DNA of 64,000 bases from Bacteroidetes bacterium HGW-Bacteroidetes-1 (GCA_002842755.1 PHDU01000001.1:1-64000); one strand, 5' to 3'; counted from the stretch's first letter, positions 16,082 to 26,333 are shown. Notes: generated from the letters alone by a model not told the origin. Made by a program: numbers and translations.

Positions 16082-17545
16082 ATGTCAAAACACCTTCTCT
16101 CAAAATCCACTTTTATTCGTAGCCAGCAATGCCAAAAATCACTTTACCTGCATAAAAAAAGACCCTTTCTCAGAGACAAACTGAGTGCCGTACAACTTGC
16201 AAAATTCAGGAGAGGGACCGGTGTTGGGGTTCTTGCACGTGAACTTTTTCCTGGAGGAATTGATATGAGTCCTCGTTCACCTTCGCAATATGAGCAAAAA
16301 AGAAATGAGACTGCTGAAGCACTTTCAAACCATGAAATCAATGTTCTTTATGAAGCAGTTTTTCAATTCGATGATGTGCTGATTATGCTTGACATATTGG
16401 TCAGGGATGGTGACAATTGGGTTGCCTATGAAGTTAAAAGTTCAAGGTCACTTTCCGAAACATACATGAAGGATGCAGCACTACAGCATTATGTCCTTAA
16501 TGGATGCAATGTAAAATTATCGGATTTTGTTTTGGTTTATATCAATTCGGACTATGTTTTTAATTACGAACTTGATCTAAATCAATTGTTTATAAAAAGA
16601 AGTGTGCTTACTGAATCAGAATTACAAGCAGAAACAATCGGACACCAAATAACACTGTCGAAGCTAACTTTGGAGCTTTCAAACTCGCCCCAATTATCTA
16701 TAGGGATACATTGTAATAAGCCTTACCCCTGCGACTTCATTGGTCATTGCTGGAAAAACATTCCGTCCAACAGCATCCTGCATCTTACTACTTTTGACGA
16801 AGACCTGAGGTTCAAATTAATTAATCAAGGCATCAACACAATCGATGATCTCCCGAAAGAAATGATTCAGAATGAATGTCAACAACTTCAGATTGAAGCG
16901 CTTACTATCAACGAAATCACATACAACGCCAATAAAATAAAAGTATATTTGAATTCTATAAACAGTACATTAAAAAAACAGGGATCAGTTTCTTTAAAGC
17001 TACTTGTTCATCGACCTGCTGTTCCTTTCATTTATCTTACACAGCCTTATCAACTGCTTCCACTTGCGCTTTCAATAAGAAACAATGATACTAATGCCAC
17101 TGAGTCGATATCTTTTACATTGGATTTGAAAGGTTTAGAAGACTTTTCTAAAATAATGAACACCATTTTTAATGAAAATAATCTTGTAATTACTGACGAT
17201 ACCGATATTATTATGGAAACATTATTCAATGTTCAATCCATTCTCTCAGCATCATTTTCCTTTTCACCTGAAAGCGCAAAAGAGCAACTCATTGGAATTC
17301 ATCAATTGATCAATGAGGGTCAGGTTTTTCATCCTGTTTTAAGAAACGATTGGAATATGAATGATACAATTTTGGCTTTGACCGGCAAAAATAATTCGCT
17401 AAAAGAGGAGGTTTATCTTATTAATGATCTATTGAAGGCCGATGGCAATGAAGAAACCGCCCGGATTTTACAGCGTCTTGCAACCTATCCACAAGCAATA
17501 TTTCAATTGTTTGAAAAAATACAGCAACTGCAAAATATGAAATGA
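16082..17545 (+). CDS. Cas4-like PD-(D/E)XK nuclease with Fe-S cysteines, DUF2779-like C-terminus
   Basis: A 487-residue protein with an N-terminal restriction-endonuclease fold: Asp104 in MLDILVRDG and Glu117-x-Lys119 in AYEVKSS complete the PD-(D/E)XK motif. Cys17 together with Cys211, Cys217 and Cys223 (CNKPYPCDFIGHCW) reproduces the Cas4/AddB arrangement that binds a [4Fe-4S] cluster. The second half aligns by eye with DUF2779, in which a DEDD exonuclease begins LDFET; here the equivalent stretch reads LKLLVHRPAVPF before TQPYQLLPLALS, so the exonuclease acidic residues look lost. It is far from the cas locus and is more likely a repair factor than an adaptation protein. Confidence 0.72.
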   Translation: MSKHLLSKSTFIRSQQCQKSLYLHKKRPFLRDKLSAVQLAKFRRGTGVGVLARELFPGGIDMSPRSPSQYEQKRNETAEALSNHEINVLYEAVFQFDDVLIMLDILVRDGDNWVAYEVKSSRSLSETYMKDAALQHYVLNGCNVKLSDFVLVYINSDYVFNYELDLNQLFIKRSVLTESELQAETIGHQITLSKLTLELSNSPQLSIGIHCNKPYPCDFIGHCWKNIPSNSILHLTTFDEDLRFKLINQGINTIDDLPKEMIQNECQQLQIEALTINEITYNANKIKVYLNSINSTLKKQGSVSLKLLVHRPAVPFIYLTQPYQLLPLALSIRNNDTNATESISFTLDLKGLEDFSKIMNTIFNENNLVITDDTDIIMETLFNVQSILSASFSFSPESAKEQLIGIHQLINEGQVFHPVLRNDWNMNDTILALTGKNNSLKEEVYLINDLLKADGNEETARILQRLATYPQAIFQLFEKIQQLQNMK

Positions 17546-17620
17546 GATGATTAAAAATCAATTCATTTCTTGACACATTAAATATTTATAAACAAATCAA
17601 ATCTCCTTTATTCTAATTGT

Positions 17621-17628
17621 TATTTTTG
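17621..17628 (+). promoter_or_regulatory. -7 box immediately upstream of dnaB
   Basis: TATTTTTG matches TAnnTTTG and ends four bases before the ATG. If used, the transcript would begin at or within a few bases of the start codon. No convincing -33 element is seen 19 bases upstream. Confidence 0.45.
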
Positions 17629-17632
17629 ACGC

Positions 17633-19159
17633 ATGGAGAAAAGTACCAGAAAACCAAAAAATAATTTTGCAATAAGTCCGAATGATCAGCAGCGAGACCT
17701 TCTGCTTCAGCACGGACGCGTTCCACCACAAGCGACTGACCTTGAAGATGTTGTATTAGGCGCAATGATGCTGGAAAAAGATGCTGTGAATGCAGTTATC
17801 GACATTTTGCAACCGGGAGTGTTTTATAAAGAAGCACATCAAAAGATTTTTGAGGCAATTCAAAACCTCTTTACCAAGTCGGAACCTATTGATATTTTGA
17901 CGGTAACCAATGAATTGCGTTTAGCAGGTCACCTTGAAATTGTTGGAGGACCTTACTATATTTCACAACTTACCAACAGGGTGGTATCGGCTGCCAATAT
18001 TGAGTTTCACGCACGCATCATACTTCAGAAACATATTCAGCGGGAGCTTATTCGCATTTCATCAGACATTATCAAAGATGCTTACGAAGACACTACAGAT
18101 GTTTTCGATTTACTTGATAAAGCTGAATCAGGGTTGTTTTCGGTGAGTGAAACCAATCTTAGAAGGAGTTTTAGCACAATGCCTGATTTGGTACAGGCAG
18201 CTATTAAAGATATTGAAAACGCAAAAAACAACGAATCAAACCTTAGAGGTGTACCCTCAGGATATTCAGAGCTTGATCGTATTACACAAGGTTGGCAAAA
18301 ATCGGACCTCATCATTTTAGCTGCCAGACCCAGCATGGGTAAAACAGCGCTTGCGCTTAACCTTGCCCGAAATGCTGCTGTTACCTACAACAGGCCTGTT
18401 GCTTTCTTCTCATTGGAAATGTCATCCGTTCAGCTCGTCACACGTCTGATTTCAAGTGAAAGTTTTTTGCCTGCTGAAAAATTACGCAAAGGTGACCTGA
18501 AGCACTATGAATGGCAGCAACTGACAACAAAAATTACCCCGTTGGTCAACGCCAAGATGTTTATTGATGATACACCTCAGCTGTCAATTTTTGAACTTCG
18601 TGCAAAGTGCCGCCGCCTTAAACAACAGCATGATATTCATATGGTCTTCGTTGATTATCTTCAGTTGATGACATCTGGTGGCGAAAATCGTGGAAACCGG
18701 GAGCAGGAAATCAGCAACATTTCAAGATCGCTAAAAAGTCTTGCCAAAGAACTTGATATTCCAGTGCTGGCACTATCCCAGCTAAGCCGTTCGGTCGAAA
18801 GCCGACCCGGATCTAAGAAACCTATCCTATCCGACTTGCGTGAATCCGGAGCTATAGAGCAAGACGCTGATATGGTAATCTTCATCTACCGGCCAGAATA
18901 CTATGGCCTGACAGAAGACGGCGAAAACAACAATACACAGGGACTTGCTGTTATCAACATTGCAAAACACCGAAATGGTAAGCTTGGCGATGTCAATCTT
19001 AAATTTGTTGGCCAGTTTGCCCGCTTTGATGAACCAGATAATTTTGAAAAGAAACCTGCCGATATCGCTCCGAATGAAGGGTTTGAAACCCGAATTATGT
19101 CTTCCAGAATGAATGACGATTTCGATTCGTCCAGTGAAAATGATGTAACACCTTTTTAA
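17633..19159 (+). CDS. dnaB: Replicative DNA helicase DnaB
   Basis: Ring helicase that unwinds the replication fork. The N-terminal primase-binding domain (about residues 35-140, starting VPPQATDLEDVVLGAMM) is followed by a linker and a RecA-like domain with Walker A ARPSMGKTA (Lys237), Walker B MVFVDYLQLM, and the SDLRESGAIEQDADMVIF arginine-finger region. Length of 508 residues is normal and no intein is present. A perfect TATTTTTG box ends four bases before the ATG (17621-17628), suggesting a very short or absent 5' leader. Confidence 0.97.
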   Translation: MEKSTRKPKNNFAISPNDQQRDLLLQHGRVPPQATDLEDVVLGAMMLEKDAVNAVIDILQPGVFYKEAHQKIFEAIQNLFTKSEPIDILTVTNELRLAGHLEIVGGPYYISQLTNRVVSAANIEFHARIILQKHIQRELIRISSDIIKDAYEDTTDVFDLLDKAESGLFSVSETNLRRSFSTMPDLVQAAIKDIENAKNNESNLRGVPSGYSELDRITQGWQKSDLIILAARPSMGKTALALNLARNAAVTYNRPVAFFSLEMSSVQLVTRLISSESFLPAEKLRKGDLKHYEWQQLTTKITPLVNAKMFIDDTPQLSIFELRAKCRRLKQQHDIHMVFVDYLQLMTSGGENRGNREQEISNISRSLKSLAKELDIPVLALSQLSRSVESRPGSKKPILSDLRESGAIEQDADMVIFIYRPEYYGLTEDGENNNTQGLAVINIAKHRNGKLGDVNLKFVGQFARFDEPDNFEKKPADIAPNEGFETRIMSSRMNDDFDSSSENDVTPF

Positions 19160-19171
19160 TACAAAATATTG

Positions 19172-20005
19172 ATGAAAAGCCAAAGTAAAATATTTATCAT
19201 CACTTTTTCAATGCTCATATTAGCCGCACAGTCTTTTGCCGCGAATGAAAAAGACCTTTCTTACAAACTTCAAAAAGGGGATAAGTATAACCTCAACATT
19301 ACCAACCGGCAGACTATCAACATGAATATGATGGGTCAAAGCATGAATCTTATTCAAAACATAAGTATCAATCAAGAAGTATTTGTTGCTGAAAAAGACG
19401 ATAAAAATAATTATACACTTGAGATGGAATATAAACGAATTCAATTTCAACAAAATGCAATGGGAATGGAAGTGAACTGGGATTCGGATCATCCTGACAC
19501 TACTGATTTCATGTCGAAACAGATTGGGGCATCACTTGGAAAAGCCATTGAAAAAACGATAACAGCTGTTATAGATTCAAGAGGGAACCCTATCAGCATC
19601 AATAAAAGCGAAGTAATCGAGCAAGCCAACAGTATTTCAGGATTTGAGTCAGGAATGATGGTGGTGTATGCAGATAAAAGTGTGAAGGAAGGGGAAACCT
19701 GGCAGGTTACAATGAAACCAGATCCAAATAGTGATTTTGTAATCGTTTCAGAATACAAACTCGATGAAATCCGTGGCAAAACAGCAAACATAAGCTTTAT
19801 TGGAACCATTACAGGCACTCAAATCATGGGTGAAACAGCTGATATTAAGGGTACTATCACTGGCAAAACGCAGATCAATGTAGCCACAGGATGGATAATC
19901 TCTGCCAGCATTAACCAGAATATGGAAATGGAAATGGAGCAGCAAGGCGTGAAAGTTCCAATGCAGATGAGTAGTTTTATTGAAATCACCTCATCAAATA
20001 ATTAA
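19172..20005 (+). CDS. Exported DUF6263-like protein
   Basis: A 277-residue protein with an N-terminal signal peptide (Ile/Phe/Leu-rich core ending SFA-AN near residue 23). The mature part is beta-rich: LSYKLQKGDKYNLNITNRQTIN, a Met-rich stretch MNMMGQSMN, then VKEGETWQVTMKPDP and a final NMEMEMEQQGV segment. This pattern is that of the DUF6263 family, periplasmic or envelope proteins without known function. The ATG at 19172 is taken; a TTG one codon earlier is possible. It follows dnaB by 12 bases and ends at a strong terminator, so it may share dnaB transcription. Confidence 0.75.
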   Translation: MKSQSKIFIITFSMLILAAQSFAANEKDLSYKLQKGDKYNLNITNRQTINMNMMGQSMNLIQNISINQEVFVAEKDDKNNYTLEMEYKRIQFQQNAMGMEVNWDSDHPDTTDFMSKQIGASLGKAIEKTITAVIDSRGNPISINKSEVIEQANSISGFESGMMVVYADKSVKEGETWQVTMKPDPNSDFVIVSEYKLDEIRGKTANISFIGTITGTQIMGETADIKGTITGKTQINVATGWIISASINQNMEMEMEQQGVKVPMQMSSFIEITSSNN

Positions 20006-20030
20006 AAAAGGTATATTAAAGCTATTACGC

Positions 20031-20073
20031 AAAAAACCATTGATGTGTTTGAATTGACATCAATGGTTTTTTT
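20031..20073 (+). terminator. Intrinsic terminator after the DUF6263 gene
   Basis: aaaaaaccattgatgt pairs with acatcaatggttttttt around a gtttgaattg loop. The stem is 14 bp and ends in a T-run on both strands. Confidence 0.88.
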
Positions 20074-20212
20074 ACTTATAAAAAGGCACACCTGTCAAAA
20101 AGTAATGACTGATTAAAGTAAACTGATTTAAAAGGCTAACAATTTGATTTATTCAAAAAAAGTCTGACAGATATGTTTATTTTTGTTTTAAACAAAGTGT
20201 CAAAATAAAGAG

Positions 20213-20932
20213 ATGTCAAGAATCCAAACTGTCCTGAAAACAACATTCGGTATTTTAAAAAAGATAATTTTCGGTTTGGGATTGATATTTGGTTTTATGC
20301 TCATTCTCAGTTTTACTGAGTATCCATATTTAGCCTACCATTGGCTGGGGACCAATCAAATCGAAAAACAAAGCAAAAGTGATTATATCATACTTCTCGG
20401 AGCTGGTGGGATGCCAAGCCCTCAGGGATTATTGCGTTGTTATTATGCTGCCAATGCAGCCATTGTTGATCCGGAGAGCGCGATCCTTATCGCACTCCCT
20501 GCGGATACAAATAATTTCACAGCAAGTGATCACTATGCTATGATTGCCGAACTTAAAAAACGAGGAATTGATTCAACCCGAATTTTTTCAGAATCGAAAG
20601 GAACCAATACGCACAGGCAAGCCTTAGAAATAAAAAGAATGATCAAAGACCCTGAAGCACGGCTTTTGATTATCACCTCTCCTGATCACATGCATCGTAG
20701 CATCCTTTCATTTCGTAAAATCGGCTTCAAGCATGTAAATGGAATTCCAACCTTTGAAAATTCATTTGATGAATATCTTCTTTTAGAAAAAAATGCAGAA
20801 GATGAGGTGATTACAAAACCTGAAAGCAATCTTGACCTGCGTTACAATATGTGGAGTTATCTGCAATACGAAATCCTTGTGATCAGGGAGTACACTGCAA
20901 TAACGTATTATAAGTTAAAGGGTTACATTTGA
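20213..20932 (+). CDS. YdcF/SanA-family (DUF218) membrane-anchored protein
   Basis: A 239-residue protein with one N-terminal transmembrane helix (about residues 17-37) followed by a DUF218 domain: SDYIILLGAGG at the first strand, ILIALPADT, SKGTNTHRQALEIKRM and LLIITSPDHMHRSI. These correspond to the conserved elements of the YdcF/SanA/ElyC group, tied to envelope polysaccharide metabolism and vancomycin tolerance in other bacteria. The domain would face the periplasm. It is a single gene between two terminators. Confidence 0.83.
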   Translation: MSRIQTVLKTTFGILKKIIFGLGLIFGFMLILSFTEYPYLAYHWLGTNQIEKQSKSDYIILLGAGGMPSPQGLLRCYYAANAAIVDPESAILIALPADTNNFTASDHYAMIAELKKRGIDSTRIFSESKGTNTHRQALEIKRMIKDPEARLLIITSPDHMHRSILSFRKIGFKHVNGIPTFENSFDEYLLLEKNAEDEVITKPESNLDLRYNMWSYLQYEILVIREYTAITYYKLKGYI

Positions 20933-20970
20933 TGGCTTACCTAAGTCTGTTTCGAAAACATAGAAATAAA

Positions 20971-21002
20971 AAAAAGTCTGACATCATAAAGCAGTCAGAC
21001 TT
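20971..21002 (-). terminator. Intrinsic terminator of sucC
   Basis: aagtctgac (20974-20982) and gtcagactt (20994-21002) pair exactly; on the minus strand the stem runs into a T-rich tract. It lies 22 bases past the sucC stop. Confidence 0.82.
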
Positions 21003-21024
21003 ATTGATCTATATACAAACTTGG

Positions 21025-22215
21025 TTATTGTAAAACTTCATTTACCAGAGAAGCTGCGTCCTGCAGACGAATTGCAGAGAAGACCCTCAAACCTGATTTA
21101 TCAATTAGTTCTTTTCCTTCTTCAGCGTTTGTACCTTGCAACCGCACAATAATCGGGACTTCAATTTCACCAATATTATTGTAGGCATCAACAATACCCT
21201 GAGCAACCCGATCACAACGTACGATGCCACCGAAAATATTTACAAGAATAGCCTTTACATTCGGATCTTTAAGAATGATACGAAATGCTTCTTCTACCCT
21301 TTTTGCATTGGCTGTTCCGCCAACGTCAAGAAAGTTAGCTGGCTCACCACCCGACATTTTAATCATATCCATTGTAGCCATCGCTAATCCTGCACCATTT
21401 ACCATACAGCCAACGTTGCCATCCAGCTTAACGAAGTTTAAGTCAAAACGACTCGCTTCGACTTCAATTGGATCCTCTTCGTTCAGATCTCTCATTCCAA
21501 AAATGTCCAACTGACGATATAGTGCGTTGTTATCAATGGCTACCTTTGCATCAGCTGCAAAAACGCGATCATCTGCTGCTTTTATCACAGGATTTATTTC
21601 AAAAAGACTGGCATCTGATCCCTCATAGGCTTTATAAAGAGCATCTACAAACTTTACCATTTCTTTAAATGCCTTTCCGGAAAGGCCAAGATTAAAGGCA
21701 ATTTTACGGGCTTGAAAAGCCTGAAGTCCAACGCGAGGATCAATTTCTTCCGTAAAAATCTCATCCGGAGTTTCTTCTGCAACTTTCTCAATATCCATTC
21801 CACCATGCGGTGAATACATAATCATATTCCTTCCAATGGTTCTGTTAAGCAGAATACTCATATAAATTTCTGTCACTGGCTCAGGGCCCGGATAATAGAT
21901 ATTTTGTTCGATCAGCACTTTTCGCACTAGCTTTCCTTCTACACTGGTTTGGGGTGTAACGAGCATCATGCCAATGATCTGATCTGTATAAAACTCAACC
22001 TCCTCAATAGTTTTGGCAATTTTCACTCCACCACCTTTACCACGTCCACCAGCGTGAATTTGTGCTTTGACAGCCCATTTATCGGAACCGGTCACTTTCT
22101 GTATCTCCTTGGCTGCTTCCACAGCCTTGGCTGGTGATTCGGCCACAATACCAAAAGGTACGGAAACACCGAAACTACTCAATATCTGTTTACCCTGAAA
22201 TTCGTGTAAGTTCAT
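21025..22215 (-). CDS. sucC: Succinate-CoA ligase (ADP-forming) subunit beta
   Basis: Forms the nucleotide-binding half of succinyl-CoA synthetase in the TCA cycle. [12 protein letters not shown] and [20 protein letters not shown] open the ATP-grasp domain; LFEINPVI supplies the metal-binding acid and Asn; [28 protein letters not shown] and [11 protein letters not shown] belong to the CoA-ligase domain. At 396 residues it is full length. The alpha subunit gene sucD is not adjacent, unlike in many bacteria. Confidence 0.96.
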   Translation of the reverse strand: MNLHEFQGKQILSSFGVSVPFGIVAESPAKAVEAAKEIQKVTGSDKWAVKAQIHAGGRGKGGGVKIAKTIEEVEFYTDQIIGMMLVTPQTSVEGKLVRKVLIEQNIYYPGPEPVTEIYMSILLNRTIGRNMIMYSPHGGMDIEKVAEETPDEIFTEEIDPRVGLQAFQARKIAFNLGLSGKAFKEMVKFVDALYKAYEGSDASLFEINPVIKAADDRVFAADAKVAIDNNALYRQLDIFGMRDLNEEDPIEVEASRFDLNFVKLDGNVGCMVNGAGLAMATMDMIKMSGGEPANFLDVGGTANAKRVEEAFRIILKDPNVKAILVNIFGGIVRCDRVAQGIVDAYNNIGEIEVPIIVRLQGTNAEEGKELIDKSGLRVFSAIRLQDAASLVNEVLQ

Positions 22216-22243
22216 ATCAAAAAATTCTGATTTTTATAAAGGC

Positions 22244-22273
22244 CAAAATTAGCACATTTTGTTCAAAGCAAAA
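22244..22273 (-). promoter_or_regulatory. Promoter of sucC
   Basis: On the minus strand TTTTG (22273-22269) precedes TAATTTTG (22251-22244) with 17 bases between, close to the Bacteroidota promoter layout. The start would lie about 20 bases before sucC. Confidence 0.55.
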
Positions 22274-22368
22274 CCCTGGTCATTGAAAAGTTTAGGTTTT
22301 TATTTGCTTTCCACAAACAAATCAGAAAATGGTGTTGGCTGTTTATCACAACGATGCGCCAAAATTCT

Positions 22369-22376
22369 TAACTTTG
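22369..22376 (+). promoter_or_regulatory. -7 box of the ABC ATPase gene
   Basis: TAACTTTG matches TAnnTTTG and lies 20 bases before the ATG at 22397. No clear -33 box is seen. Confidence 0.45.
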
Positions 22377-22396
22377 CCACTTGTTAAAAATATTTC

Positions 22397-23047
22397 ATGA
22401 TTACTGCCCAAGGTATCTTTAAAAAATTTGGAGATCTTAATGTTCTCAAAAGCATAGATTTGAGCGTGAAACAAGGAGAAATTATCTCCATTGTTGGCGC
22501 ATCTGGTGCAGGAAAATCGACGCTATTACAAATTATTGGCACCTTATTAAAACCTGATTCAGGATCTGTAATGATTGATAATATTGATGTCAGCAGACTT
22601 ACTGATCAGAAATTGTCGGCATTTAGAAATCAAAAAATAGGGTTTGTTTTCCAATTTCATCATCTGTTACCCGAATTTACAGCTATTGAAAATATTTGTA
22701 TTCCAGCTTACATTGCAGGAGTAACTAAAAAGAACGCAACCGAAAGAGCAAAGCAGTTACTCGATTATTTTAAACTAACTGACAGAGCCGAACATAAACC
22801 AGCTGCACTTTCTGGCGGTGAACAACAAAGAATTGCTGTTGCAAGAGCTTTGATGAACAAACCAGCAGTTATCCTTGCCGATGAACCTTCGGGAAATCTG
22901 GATTCAACTTCCGCAGCTGAATTACATAAGCTCTTTTTTCAACTCAGAGATGAATTCAATCAAACTTTCGTCATTGTTACACATAATCCTGAATTGGCTG
23001 AAATGGCTGACAGAAAACTTGTTATCATAGATGGTCGATTTGAATAA
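22397..23047 (+). CDS. ABC transporter ATP-binding protein, LolD/MacB type
   Basis: A 216-residue ATPase of the LolD/FtsE/MacB group: Walker [10 protein letters not shown] (residues 34-42), Q-loop [18 protein letters not shown], signature [15 protein letters not shown] and Walker [14 protein letters not shown]. LolD proteins energise release of lipoproteins from the inner membrane; MacB-type ones drive efflux. No permease gene is adjacent, so the partner cannot be named. The next gene starts 52 bases downstream in the same direction. Confidence 0.88.
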   Translation: MITAQGIFKKFGDLNVLKSIDLSVKQGEIISIVGASGAGKSTLLQIIGTLLKPDSGSVMIDNIDVSRLTDQKLSAFRNQKIGFVFQFHHLLPEFTAIENICIPAYIAGVTKKNATERAKQLLDYFKLTDRAEHKPAALSGGEQQRIAVARALMNKPAVILADEPSGNLDSTSAAELHKLFFQLRDEFNQTFVIVTHNPELAEMADRKLVIIDGRFE

Positions 23048-23099
23048 TCCTGCAATAATCCACAGTTCGTATCGTTAACTATAGTTACACAAATTAAAG

Positions 23100-26000
23100 A
23101 TGTTTCATTTTATGCGCCTTTCTTTTACATTTTCATACCTTTATCTTTTGTTTACTTTCTTATTGTCGGGTGGATCAATTCTGGCACAAGAAACACTTTC
23201 TTTTAAAAGCATTATAACTTCTGCGAATGAAAAATTTACAGAAAAAGACTATATAAGTGCAAAGACCTACTATGAAATGGCACTTCGCATCAAAGAAGAT
23301 GACGCATTTTCAAAACAAAGACTGTCAGAAACAATTGAATTGATTCAGAAGCAGTTGGAAACACAAGGAGTGTTTTACAGGTATCTCGATCAGGGCGATC
23401 AACTCAATCGGGAAGGAAAACTGGAAGATGCTTTGTTTTTCTACAATAAGGCATTGGAGATTTTTCCAGCAGATAAATACACATTGGCACAGGCAGATAA
23501 AATAAATAAAACCCTTGAAGAGGCTGCAAACCGTAAACAAAATTACAATCAAAGCATGGAATTGGGTGATCAGTTACTCCTGTCTCAGAAATATGAGGAA
23601 GCTTTGGTCCAATTCAATCAGGCAAGTACAATTTTTGCTGATGAATCTTTGCCAAAAGAAAAAATTGAATCTACTAAGAAATTGTTGGAACTTCAAAAAC
23701 AAAAAGAGGTTAGCTTCCAGCAGTTTATTACAGAAGCTAACAATCAGATAAGCAGAAAAAATTATCAGGATGCCATAAAAAACTTGCTTGAAGCACTGGC
23801 GATAATTCCTGATGATGCTAAAACGACTGCCTTGCTGGAGGAAACCAGGCAGTTGCTTGACAAGTCAAATCTTTACAAAGAAGCACTTGCAAAGGCAGAT
23901 GATGCTTACGAAAAAAAACTGTTTGAACAATCCATCACTTTATATCAAAATGCGCTTGAAATTTGGCCCAATCAGCCCTACCCTGCTGACATGATTTTAC
24001 GCATCAACCAATCACTCAACAGCGAAAAATATCTGAAGGAAGTTGCCTTAAAAGAATATCTTGCTCAGGCAAATACTTTCTACGCTAACCAACAGTTTGA
24101 AGATGCTTTGCAGGCTTATAATAAAGTACTTGAAATAGACCCAGAGCACAAACAGGCAGGTGATCGTCTAACAGAAATAAGTTTTATTATTTCCCAAAAT
24201 AAGGCAAAACAGCAAAATGAGATATTGTTTGCTCAATTTATAACTACTGGTGACAGTGCTATGTCAGCTGGAAAGTATGAAGAGGCTTTAGCCGACTACC
24301 AAGAAGCGCTAAATATAAAGCCGGACAACAGTGACGTTAAAATCAAAATAAACAATGTTGAATCATTGCTGAACAAAGCACAAGCATTGCTGGAAAAAGC
24401 CGCTGCTTATGAGCGCATCATTACTGAAGCAGATATGCTTCTGTCGCAAAATGAGCTTAATAACGCCAGGCAACGCTATGAATCTGCAATTCAGATCGAC
24501 AATACACAGACATATCCGGTTGATCAGATTAAAAAAGTTGATCTGATGCTTGTCGATCAGGCAGAAAAGAATAAAGCAAATTTGAAATATAATGAACTAA
24601 TCGCATCTGCTCTTAAACATTTTGAAGCCAGGAACCTGAATGAAGCCCGGTCAGAATATGTGAAAGCAAGCGAGTTTAAACCTGAAGACGAAACACCCCA
24701 TCAACAAATTATAATTATTGATCGTATGCTGGCTGATGAAGTATTATCGAGAGCAAAAGATGAACAATACAATAACCTGCTCGATATGGCTTCTTCGGCT
24801 TTTGATGTAAATAATTTTGAATTGGCAATTGGAAAATACGAAGAAGCTTCATTACTCAAACCTGAAGAATCTCTCCCAAAAGAAAAAATTGAACAAATTA
24901 AACTTCTTTTGAATGAGAAACTTACGTTAGCTCAAAAAGAAAAAGAATTTAGCGAACTTATATTACTTGCTGATTCACAATTTGAAAATAAAAATTATGA
25001 GGCTTCTCTTGAAAATTACAGGATAGCCCTAGGCATTTTCATTGACAGACAACATCCATCTGACCGTATTCAGCAGATTGATCAAATTTTCAAAGAAATA
25101 GCAGCAGCTCAGGCATTGGATGAAAACTACAACAAGCTCATCTCTAACGCTGACGACTTGTTTGCTAGCGCTGAATATCCGAAAGCTCAAACCATTTACA
25201 ATGAAGCAATAGTTTTAAAACCTGATGAAATTTATCCTAAAAATCAACTAGATAAGATAAATGTAATCATGTCTGACATGGTAAAAGAGGTTGAACTACT
25301 AGGTGTTTATAACGAACATATTGCTCAAGCAGATCAACTTTTCAATACCAAAAGTTATGATCAGTCAAAAGAACGATATGAAAAAGCACTTCAATTAAGA
25401 CCTGAAGAAAACTATCCCAAAGAGCAACTGCTGCTTATTGATGAAAGCCTGAAGTTAATAGCAGAAGCGAAAGCTATAGAGAGCCGGATTGACAAACTCA
25501 GGGCAGAAGGTGACAATTATTTCGGGAACAAAAAATACACTGATGCCAACGCTGCATTTGATCAAATCCTTCTCCTCGATCCAGACAATTCACATGCACA
25601 AGCAAAAAAAGCAGAGATTGCATTAGCCCTTGCATCATTGGCACGGGAAAACCAGCAACGTTACGATGAAGCCATCGCAGACGCTGAGAAAAATGTCGGG
25701 TTGAAAGAGTACAAGCTCGCAGTTGTATCCTACAAAACTGCTTTAGGATATAAACCTGATGACACTTTTGCCAACACAAGAATTTCTCAGGTTGAAGCCA
25801 TCATACAGGAAGAACTGCTTGTTTTAAAAACTGAATACAATAAATTTATAACAGCAGCAGACAAGAGTTATAACATTAAGAATTACGACAATGCGATCGA
25901 AAGTTATCTGAAAGCAGAAAATATTAAACCAGATGAACGGTATCCACGTGAAATGATTCATAAAATCGCGCAAATTATTGAAGAAAACAAGATAAGAGAA

Positions 26001-26333
26001 CTTAACTCTGCTGCAACGCTTATTGCTTCAAATGTATCAAAACGATTCACTTTTGAACCCGTGGATGTTATTGAACGAAGAGCTAATTACATTCTCATAA
26101 AAGCAAAGAATACTGGCAATTCTGCATTTCCACTTATTGTTAATTTTGGAAGTGCAAGCAGTCGAAACGGCGGTTTTGTTTTACCTATTCCTGCATCGGA
26201 AGAATACAATGACTTTGTTGTTCGCATCGGATCGCAATATAAGTGGTTTAGTGAAGACAATACCTGGATTGAGCTACTTCCTGAAAATGGAGAAGTAGAG
26301 GTTAGCATTATTCAGATTTCAAAAGGCAACTAA
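23100..26333 (+). CDS. Exported protein with about sixteen TPR-like repeats
   Basis: A 1077-residue protein starting with a signal peptide (MRLSFTFSYLYLLFTFLLSG...LAQ). Residues about 34-975 consist of some sixteen tandem units of 57-60 residues. Each has the pattern aromatic-x3-I-x2-A-D-x2-F-x4-Y-x2-A-x3-Y-x2-A-L-x-hydrophobic-x-P-x5-YP, followed by a long charged helix with I-x2-I. Each unit is one TPR hairpin plus a coiled linker, so the chain should be a long alpha-solenoid or rod. The last ~100 residues are beta-rich (NYILIKAKNTGNSAFPLIVNFG...VEVSIIQISKG). It probably serves as a periplasmic or surface scaffold; no enzyme motif is visible. Confidence 0.75.
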   Translation: MFHFMRLSFTFSYLYLLFTFLLSGGSILAQETLSFKSIITSANEKFTEKDYISAKTYYEMALRIKEDDAFSKQRLSETIELIQKQLETQGVFYRYLDQGDQLNREGKLEDALFFYNKALEIFPADKYTLAQADKINKTLEEAANRKQNYNQSMELGDQLLLSQKYEEALVQFNQASTIFADESLPKEKIESTKKLLELQKQKEVSFQQFITEANNQISRKNYQDAIKNLLEALAIIPDDAKTTALLEETRQLLDKSNLYKEALAKADDAYEKKLFEQSITLYQNALEIWPNQPYPADMILRINQSLNSEKYLKEVALKEYLAQANTFYANQQFEDALQAYNKVLEIDPEHKQAGDRLTEISFIISQNKAKQQNEILFAQFITTGDSAMSAGKYEEALADYQEALNIKPDNSDVKIKINNVESLLNKAQALLEKAAAYERIITEADMLLSQNELNNARQRYESAIQIDNTQTYPVDQIKKVDLMLVDQAEKNKANLKYNELIASALKHFEARNLNEARSEYVKASEFKPEDETPHQQIIIIDRMLADEVLSRAKDEQYNNLLDMASSAFDVNNFELAIGKYEEASLLKPEESLPKEKIEQIKLLLNEKLTLAQKEKEFSELILLADSQFENKNYEASLENYRIALGIFIDRQHPSDRIQQIDQIFKEIAAAQALDENYNKLISNADDLFASAEYPKAQTIYNEAIVLKPDEIYPKNQLDKINVIMSDMVKEVELLGVYNEHIAQADQLFNTKSYDQSKERYEKALQLRPEENYPKEQLLLIDESLKLIAEAKAIESRIDKLRAEGDNYFGNKKYTDANAAFDQILLLDPDNSHAQAKKAEIALALASLARENQQRYDEAIADAEKNVGLKEYKLAVVSYKTALGYKPDDTFANTRISQVEAIIQEELLVLKTEYNKFITAADKSYNIKNYDNAIESYLKAENIKPDERYPREMIHKIAQIIEENKIRELNSAATLIASNVSKRFTFEPVDVIERRANYILIKAKNTGNSAFPLIVNFGSASSRNGGFVLPIPASEEYNDFVVRIGSQYKWFSEDNTWIELLPENGEVEVSIIQISKGN

